Below are positions 57,814-64,000 of a stretch of DNA of 64,000 nucleotides, piece after piece. The DNA comes from Allantophomopsis cytisporea. Taxonomy: Eukaryota > Ascomycota > Leotiomycetes > Phacidiales > Phacidiaceae. The notes under the pieces are model-generated. The model ran no database searches, was not told the DNA's origin, and saw only the letters and a list, made by a program, of their open reading frames with translations. The first letter of the stretch is position 1; every line of letters begins with the position of its first letter. The stretch spans positions 1,178,001 through 1,242,000 of the forward strand of contig CP103037.1 in the NCBI GenBank assembly GCA_024752435.1, given 5' to 3'. Position numbers and translations under genes: made by a program.

Positions 57814-58713
57814 CTAATACTCCTCTTTGACGACTCTACGCTGGCTCTCGTTATCGACGAAAGAGCCACGGGACTTGGTGGATCTCTGGCGGCGGAAGAA
57901 TCCAACATTTGTGCCTGGGGAAGTGCCAGTAGTCTTGTTGGTAGAGCGGCCGAAGATGGTGCCGAAGAAAGAAAAGAGGCAGGCAAGGAAAAGACAGGCC
58001 CAGGCGCCCCAAGTGAAGCCGAAGGCGTAGCGGCCAAGGTGGGCGGAGATGCCGTTGGAAGTGAATCTGTTACGCTCTTTGACGAAGACGGCGCTGCGGA
58101 GTGTTAGTTTGCTTGTTTTTATTGTGTTGGGATTGATGTGGGGGGGGGTTGGACTTACGTCATGAGAGAAGCAGCGAGGGAGAACCAGAAGAGAGCAAAG
58201 AGAGTCAAGAGGCCGGTGATGCCGGCAGCAATGCGGAAGCAGGGGGCGAGAAGAGCAGTGAAGAAGCCGAAGACGTTGAAGATGAGGCCCATGAGGTAGA
58301 AGACCCAGCCGAAGCGCCACATATAGTAGTAGTATGTGGAGGTCGTGTGCTTGCCGTGACTGCCAGTAAGAGCAGATGGGACGCCCGAAGCACCGAGCCA
58401 GGAATATCCGAGTGGGAGGGCGGGCACTGGGGAGCCGCAGTTCTGGTTGTTTGCTCCGCAGTTATAGAAGTAAGTCGTTTGAGTGAGTGGTCTTGGTGCA
58501 TTCTGGAGAGCAGATGTATCGATTTGAATGAAATAGGTCTTGTTCAGAGGTGTGCTGTTGGTTACACCAGCAAGAATAACAAAGAACATAAGGACAATGG
58601 ATCCGGCAATGAGGATTAGGGACGCAATGCCCAGACCTCCACCTTTGTTGGTGTTAATTGAGACATAAAACGAAAGGATCTGTTGTGATGAACTTACGTG
58701 CTGCTGCTGCCAT
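57814..58713 (-). CDS. Sur7/PalI-family tetraspan membrane protein
   Basis: Four-helix plasma-membrane protein of the type found at eisosome/MCC domains. Exons 58713-58698 (only 16 nt, MAAAA plus one base), 58642-58159 and 58093-57814 give 259 aa. TM1 is ASLILIAGSIVLMFFVILAGV. The long extracellular loop carries NSTPLNKTYFIQID, a pair of Cys in YNCGANNQNCGSP and PALPLGYSWLG. TM2-TM3 (RFGWVFYLMGLIFNVFGFFTALLAPC, AAGITGLLTLFALFWFSLAASL) and TM4 (FGFTWGAWACLFLACLFSFFG) follow. The tail is Ser/Arg-rich and cytosolic (FFRRQRSTKSRGSFVDNESQRR). The polypyrimidine C-run before the last acceptor fits intron structure. The family call rests on topology and the loop Cys pair; a pH-sensing PalI role is less likely given the short tail. 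Confidence 0.82.
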
Positions 58714-58766
58714 TGTCGTGGAGTTTGGTAGTGAGTGATAACCGGGTGTTGTTTCTGTGGAAGTCG

Positions 58767-58847
58767 CTGAATGCTAGGTGATCAGCTGAGTTCACATTGG
58801 TTCGAATGTATTGAGAGGGCGATGTATGATGGATGAATGAAACTTAC
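58767..58847 (-). other. Possible 5'-UTR intron of the Sur7-like gene
   Basis: On the minus strand GTAAGTTTC at 58847 and a TTCAG acceptor at 58767 flank 81 nt, about 50 nt before the start codon. Motifs fit a spliced leader, but there is no coding phase to confirm it. Confidence 0.4.
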
Positions 58848-59204
58848 CGGAAGCGATGGATCAATCAATCAACAACGCTTGACGAGGATATCAAGAGTTG
58901 GGATATTGTTTGGAGGGATGTTACGGGTTGTGGGTGTTAGGAGAGGAGGCATATAAGTATTCAAGGTAAGAGATGTGTGATGTAGGTAGTGATGGCTAGA
59001 GCTCATGTTCATATGATGCAGAGCACATATCATGTGTGGGCGATGACGAAGGTGTTTGTGAGCTTTAGACAGATTGGCGTAACATGAGTGGAGCAACGGC
59101 TTGCGGAAGACTTGTAGACTAATGCGAAAGTGGTATAGCTCGAGCACAGTCTAGTCTCTTTGCGGCTGGAATCTAAGGATCTTAGAGCGGGTTCATGATT
59201 TTAG

Positions 59205-59270
59205 TTTTTTTTTTTCCCTTCCTCTTTTCCCTTTTCCCTTTTCCCTCTTCCCTCTTCCCTCTTCTTCTTC
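59205..59270. repeat. 66-nt homopyrimidine tract
   Basis: Uninterrupted C/T run, T-rich at its left end and then built of CCCTTTT and CCCTCTT units. It lies about 500 nt upstream of the Sur7-like start, where it reads as a GA-rich tract on the sense strand. Such runs can form triplex DNA or act as nucleosome-poor promoter elements. Confidence 0.85.
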
Positions 59271-59970
59271 AGATGGCTGGACTACCTTAGTCTGTGCTGG
59301 GATATGTGAGCAAGTGTGTGGAGTGTATGTGTGCGGGTGTGCGCGTACTGTTGTTGATGACCATGAAGCGAAGAATCGAAGAGATACACGATGAATGATC
59401 AGGAATCGAGCGAGAAGATGAATGAAATGTCAATACTACCCACTGATGTATTCGATGCACTCCACTCCATGTGGTGTACTGGGGTAGAGTAGCAGACGAA
59501 AGATACTTTGGACCATATTCCTTGAACTGTGGGTATTTTACCCGCCGAGGTACCTAGTCAGTAGACAATGTTCTACTCTACACGTTCCGTTCCATACCGC
59601 ATTTTGATGGAAAGGGAGGAGAGCATGTAGAGATATACTACTACTATTCTACTATTCTATGTACTCCGTCAAATGTGATATGATTGTGCATGTACATATC
59701 ATTCAACCATTCCAGATGGAATATTTGCAAATGTGCATTCATACACGAGCCTTCCACAAGGTTGAAGTATTACGACAACACGGTCATGAGAAGGCCATTA
59801 TCATGATAACGCAGCTCGGTTCGACACCGCTCCTACGTAGTAGATACATAGGTAATCTACCGTCATCTCATACATAAAGTGACAGATCAGAGTCTCATCC
59901 GCACACATTGATTGTATGTATGTTGTCTTGCTGTTAGTGCTCACTTCATTTTATTTCACTCACCTTCCTT

Positions 59971-60046
59971 CACTCGACTTCACTCGACTTCACTCGACTT
60001 CACTCGACTTCACTCACTTCACTCACTTCACTCACTTCACTCACTT
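59971..60046. repeat. Adjacent minisatellites, 10-bp then 9-bp units
   Basis: Four copies of CACTCGACTT (59971-60010) run directly into four copies of CACTCACTT (60011-60046), a related shorter unit. Confidence 0.9.
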
Positions 60047-60913
60047 CACTTCACCAAAGATGTTCATATCCGCCGTCCCTTTATTAACCAGCATTGTGGT
60101 TCCTATAAAATAATGTACAGATGTGTTGTATTGTGTGTATATGAAATCGGAAAACGGCTACAATCTCAACTCGATTCTCTACTGCCGAGACATCGTTACA
60201 TACTCTTAGTCCATACTACGGTTCGTGCATTCTACGTCATGACCACCAAGGGTACATGGTCTCACTTCCTCCCATCTGTACACAAATTCCTCCCTACCGT
60301 ACAGGTATTCTACTACTAGGTACATATTGGGGATGTACTCCTTTACTACTACGCAGTACGTAGATCCACTAGTTAGTCTGCTCCTCCATCCAGATTGTTA
60401 TATTTGGTGGTGCTGTCATCATAAGAAATATGTAGAATAGACTATCGACCCTGGAAAATTAAGCCTCGTTGACTTCATCGACTTCAAGAAACCTGATCGG
60501 GGTGCCGTGGTGACGCGAGCAAGCTTACGATTGATTTCAAGGCGAGCCACAGTCGCGAGTAGTAGTCGTAGTAGTAGTAGTATGCACTATTGTGTAGGGG
60601 TTGACGATAAGTGGCTCAGTTGTATTATGTATGTGTGTACGCAGTAAGAATCGAGTAGCAGAGTCCAAAGTATGTACTACTGCGTATGAATATGAATTAC
60701 CACGTACACTATGCGTAGCATACACGCAATACTTGGTATGGTACAGTCAGTGTAGAGTGATAAGTAGAGAGAGAGAGAAAGATTGCGTAAATAGCTGAGC
60801 TCTCTCTCTGTCTACTTTTCTCTCCATGCCCAACGACATGCATGAAGCTACAGAGAAAATCTTCCCCTCGTAAAAGAAAAAGAAAAAGAGAAAGCGATTT
60901 ATGAATTTTTTAT

Positions 60914-60941
60914 GAAAAAAAAATTAAGAAAAAAAAATTAA
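60914..60941. repeat. A-rich 14-bp direct repeat, two copies
   Basis: GAAAAAAAAATTAA twice in tandem inside a purine-rich stretch (60860-60950). Confidence 0.8.
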
Positions 60942-61627
60942 GAAGAAAACGATTCAATCCTTCATTTCTCCTGCCATGTATTGGAATTCTAGCCGTCAAC
61001 AATTCCACTCTCCCACCACATCTTGCGACTGCTACCCCTTCCCCGCCCTCGCCGAAATTGTATCACATGACATCACCATGGCCGGCCACGCAATAGGTAG
61101 CGAAATTATGCCAGTTGGGAGGCACTCGCATAGGTACTGTAGGTATTGTATATCGAGTATTGACTGGGGGCAGAGAATTGCTTTGCCGAGACGTGATGTA
61201 ACATTATGAGAGAGAGAGAGATAGAATAGCTATCCTGGGACTTCTACTCCATATATCTGCATGCTGTACGGGATATTCACCTTTGTCCTTTAGACATGGA
61301 CGGAGACAGGAGCAGAAACAGTACCTGCAACCTTTTTCCCTTCCTTCACTGCTTGATTCTCAATCATTTGTGATTGAAGAGAATGTCTACAGAGTTATCA
61401 ACGCCTTACTCTGCGTATTCGGAATCATAAGGTGATTAACGGCGGTTGTTCTCCTTTTTGTAGGAGATAAATAGATTACGCAGTAGAACGAGCACACAAG
61501 GTCGGCAATCTTCTAATCTTATTCAGTCACACAGTTACTGTGACTGCAAGTGGTTGTCTGTCGGGTCGTATATGTATATGTATATGTACATATGTAAGTA
61601 CAAATATATAAATAAATATAAATTTAT

Positions 61628-61649
61628 CTATATATATATATATATATAT
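61628..61649. repeat. TA dinucleotide microsatellite
   Basis: About eleven TA units. Confidence 0.9.
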
Positions 61650-62396
61650 GAATGTAGGATGAATATCACAACGAAATAAATCTAGCTTTGGGCCTGCGGA
61701 CAAGTTTCGCTCAAGATTAGTCATTGCTGCGTACAAACGAATTAGCACACGCAGGTAGTACCCCCCCCTGCAAATTGCGCACTTCAAGCCACTTTTTGTT
61801 GCCAATTCCGGGGAAGACAGTAAAATGCGACCCTCGGACAGCCCGGTCGGGTTATGACTCTACAGTGCTACTACTACTGACTCGACTCGACAACTCTCCA
61901 CTGACACTGGACACTGCAGGGAATGGGTAAATAACAAGAACCAAGCGAAATGATCGTCTGTAGGGATGAGCAAGCCTGCAACCTATTGACTGTCTACCCT
62001 ACTTGTGGACCTGAGCCACTTGGTTGTCAAAAATTCGCCGACAAAAGTCGAAAGATGAGATGAATGCGAACGAATATCAGCCTTGTTGCCCACTTTTCTG
62101 CCCTACCAGACCACGACCACCGGTATAGGCAGAAAGAATCTTATCTTGGATGTGTTACGGGGCTATAGTGCTATGGAGAAAGAAAAAATTAGAGAAAACA
62201 GATGCGCTAAATCGATGAATACAACAACTGACAAGCAGATCATTGTCACACGCCTCGAAAATTGTCTTGTACCGTACTTCTAAGACGGTCGTACAAGGAA
62301 AGCAGATAACCTCAAGTCATATTATCAAGGTACACTCCACATCAAGTATTCGGGTAAGTCAACCACCGTTGCAAAGGGGGCGCTTGATGATAGAGC

Positions 62397-63951
62397 ATGA
62401 ACATGGACAAAGACATAATCAGTCCACAGAGAGAGGAGGAGGAGGAGGAGGAGAAGTGGCACACCAACGGCCATGGCGATGGAGCTATCGATATGCGACC
62501 TGCTAGTCCCGCAGCGCCTCACCCTTTGACTCCGGAAGCATCATCACTTTCCCCCATTCCAACTCCCACTCCCACCTCCCTGGATGCTGCAGCGCCATAT
62601 GCAGCATCAGCATCGACCACCCTGCCAGTCGGAAGGAGCAGAAAAGATCCAGTCACAGATGAGAAGCTTAAAGATATTTTGAGTGCCGAGGATAAAGATA
62701 CTCTGAGTGGACAAGGTATGTATTGGAATATACTCTCATTGTTGCATACTCATATATGTATATACTCTATGGAGTACATATGTGGGGTTGCTTTCTACTG
62801 CATGAGCTGATCCACCTGCAGTACAGAATCCAATCTCAGAAGCATCCACCCCGACGACAACGACTATTACCCGGCATCTCCCCAAATCGCCTCTCTCATC
62901 GTCCATTGAAGCCCCAACGTTAGCTCTAGCAGCTTCAGTAGAAACGAAGATGTTATTCACCGATCGCAGCAAGAACAGCACAGCCGCCCACCGCAGGCGT
63001 GTCATGGCCACAACCTCTGCATTTACAGAGTATGAAGCCGATCTCACGAACCGCGACCGCACAAAAGCGAAGGAAGCAGTGAAGAAATACCTTGGCGAGC
63101 GAGTACAGTCGACCTGGGAGTTCGAATGGCCACAACCCACAGCCCAAAGCCTATCCCAGGCCTCCCTACACACCTCTTTGCAAACACAAACATCAAACAC
63201 ACAGTCTAGCACGCACGACGCAGATGATCAATGGAAAGAGCGCGACGAGTGGGAAAGCAATGATTCCGTTGGCGAAGAAGAAGACGAGGTCTCCACACCA
63301 GCTCCCGCGACCCCCCAATCCACATCTCAGGCGAGCCAGAGTCCCTTCCGCTTCGATAGCCCCGACGGTGTGGGCGAAGCGGTTCGCAAGTCGAAAGCCG
63401 AGCGTCGCCGTCGTCGTCGTAAACGTCTCGGCGATGAGATGGCATGGAATGATGGCGTGCGGTGTTTTGTGCATCGCCGAAACGCATGGACAGGTGCGCG
63501 GCGCACGCCCGCGCAGAAGAGTCTACTTCATCCACATTATGAGCCGCCGGTGCGGACGCCGAAACTTGGTAGCAGCCCCAGTGGTGACATCAGTGGTGAG
63601 AATGTAGAGGAGGAGGAGGACGACGACGACGACGACGATGAAAGCTATGAGTGGGATCAAATCCCTATTGCGCCGCCGTTGCTACCGAGGGAGAATCCTA
63701 TCCGTGCGGGGATAGGACCAGCTGCTTATGGCAGTATTTACGATAAGGTCGTTTGCCAGAGTCAGACGCCTAGTGTGCCGATTAATTTGAGTGATATTGT
63801 TAGGAGCTGTGTTGCTGGTTGGCAGAGGGATGGGGAGTGGCCTCCTCGCGAGCGACCGGTTGAACCAATGATGGCGAGGAAGAAGAGTGGGGGCATAAGG
63901 AAGAGTTTGCAGAGAGTCTTTGGGGTAGGGAGGAGGGAGGCGGAGATTTAA
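62397..63951 (+). CDS. Uncharacterised charged protein
   Basis: Not recognised. Exons 62397-62715 and 62822-63951, with a 106-nt intron (GTATGT..CTGCAG), give 482 aa. The first 100 residues hold a Glu run and a Pro/Thr/Ser-rich region ending RKDPVTDEKLKDILSAEDKDTLSGQ. Residues about 140-200 are helical and basic (LFTDRSKNSTAAHRRRVMATT, YEADLTNRDRTKAKEAVKKYL). A disordered Gln/Ser part is followed by a strongly basic AERRRRRRKRLGDEMAWNDGVRCFVHRRNAWTGARR block (about 295-335 when joined) that looks conserved and could include a nuclear localisation signal. An acidic run (EEEEDDDDDDDE) and a C-terminal SIYDKVVCQSQTPSVPINLSDIV..GWQRDGEWPPR block follow. The C-terminal folded-looking segments make this a real gene. 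Possible nuclear regulator, unproven. Confidence 0.7.
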
Positions 63952-64000
63952 TTGACTATGATATAACATTTACTGGATGACTTGCTGGGTTTGCTGGGTT

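Larger units (their letters stand above)
58714..62396. other. Gene-free, low-complexity 3.7 kb region
   Basis: The longest gene-free stretch. It separates the divergent Sur7-like and 62.4 kb genes and is packed with simple sequence: a homopyrimidine run, two adjacent minisatellites, GTA/TAC and GA runs, an A-rich tandem, and a TA run. No coding potential was recognised. Confidence 0.5.

Noticed and set aside
59912..60319. Open frames with Leu-His-Ser or Phe-Thr-His repeats
   Set aside because: Produced by the CACTCGACTT/CACTCACTT minisatellites; no other coding sign.
1..64000. Transposon, RIP-mutated repeat or CRISPR content
   Set aside because: No transposase or reverse-transcriptase frame, no long terminal or inverted repeats, no long degenerate AT tract, and no regularly spaced repeat array were found.

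Overview
This window is nuclear DNA of a filamentous ascomycete (Pezizomycotina). The evidence is short introns (about 44-200 nt) with GT..AG ends and CTAAC-like branch sites, an AA9 cellulose-cleaving enzyme, a fungal-type nuclear complex I subunit, Mex67, Swf1 and a Sur7-family protein. A leotiomycete is my guess from general protein character; it is not proven here. I support 25 protein genes, all assembled by eye from the sequence. In every multi-exon model the phases close exactly from ATG to stop, but no transcript evidence was available. I recognised no rRNA, tRNA, CRISPR array or intact transposon.

Layout. 0-10 kb: AA9 LPMO, complex I 21.3-kDa-type subunit, queuine tRNA-ribosyltransferase accessory subunit (QTRT2), Baeyer-Villiger-type monooxygenase. 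10-20 kb: mRNA exporter Mex67, nuclear-type peroxiredoxin Q (Dot5-like), GPI-anchored PLC-like protein. 20-32 kb: ATP synthase subunit g, a mitochondrial carrier, a group II PLP decarboxylase, queuosine-nucleotide N-glycosylase (QNG1), an Aro8-like aminotransferase, a small secreted protein. 34-43 kb: patatin-like protein of the Tgl/SDP1 type, Swf1 palmitoyltransferase, two uncharacterised proteins. 44-57 kb: CobW-type GTPase, D-serine dehydratase-like enzyme, nitronate monooxygenase, an uncharacterised acidic protein, a DHCR24-like FAD oxidoreductase with a mitochondrial presequence, 2-methylcitrate dehydratase. 57-64 kb: Sur7-family membrane protein, a 3.7 kb gene-free low-complexity tract, and an uncharacterised charged protein.

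How the genes relate. This looks like ordinary housekeeping and metabolic chromosome, not one biosynthetic cluster. Two genes do share a pathway: QTRT2 inserts queuine into tRNA and QNG1 frees queuine from queuosine nucleotides, so the organism should salvage the micronutrient queuine. Several products are mitochondrial (complex I subunit, ATP synthase g, carrier, PrpD, DHCR24-like). Three are PLP enzymes of amino-acid metabolism (decarboxylase, aminotransferase, D-serine dehydratase).

The most unusual observation is the patatin/Tgl-type protein at 34.8-36.8 kb. The catalytic Ser of its GxSxG motif reads as Ala and the partner Asp-Gly as His-Ala, while the fold-defining motifs around them are intact. 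That predicts a pseudo-lipase.
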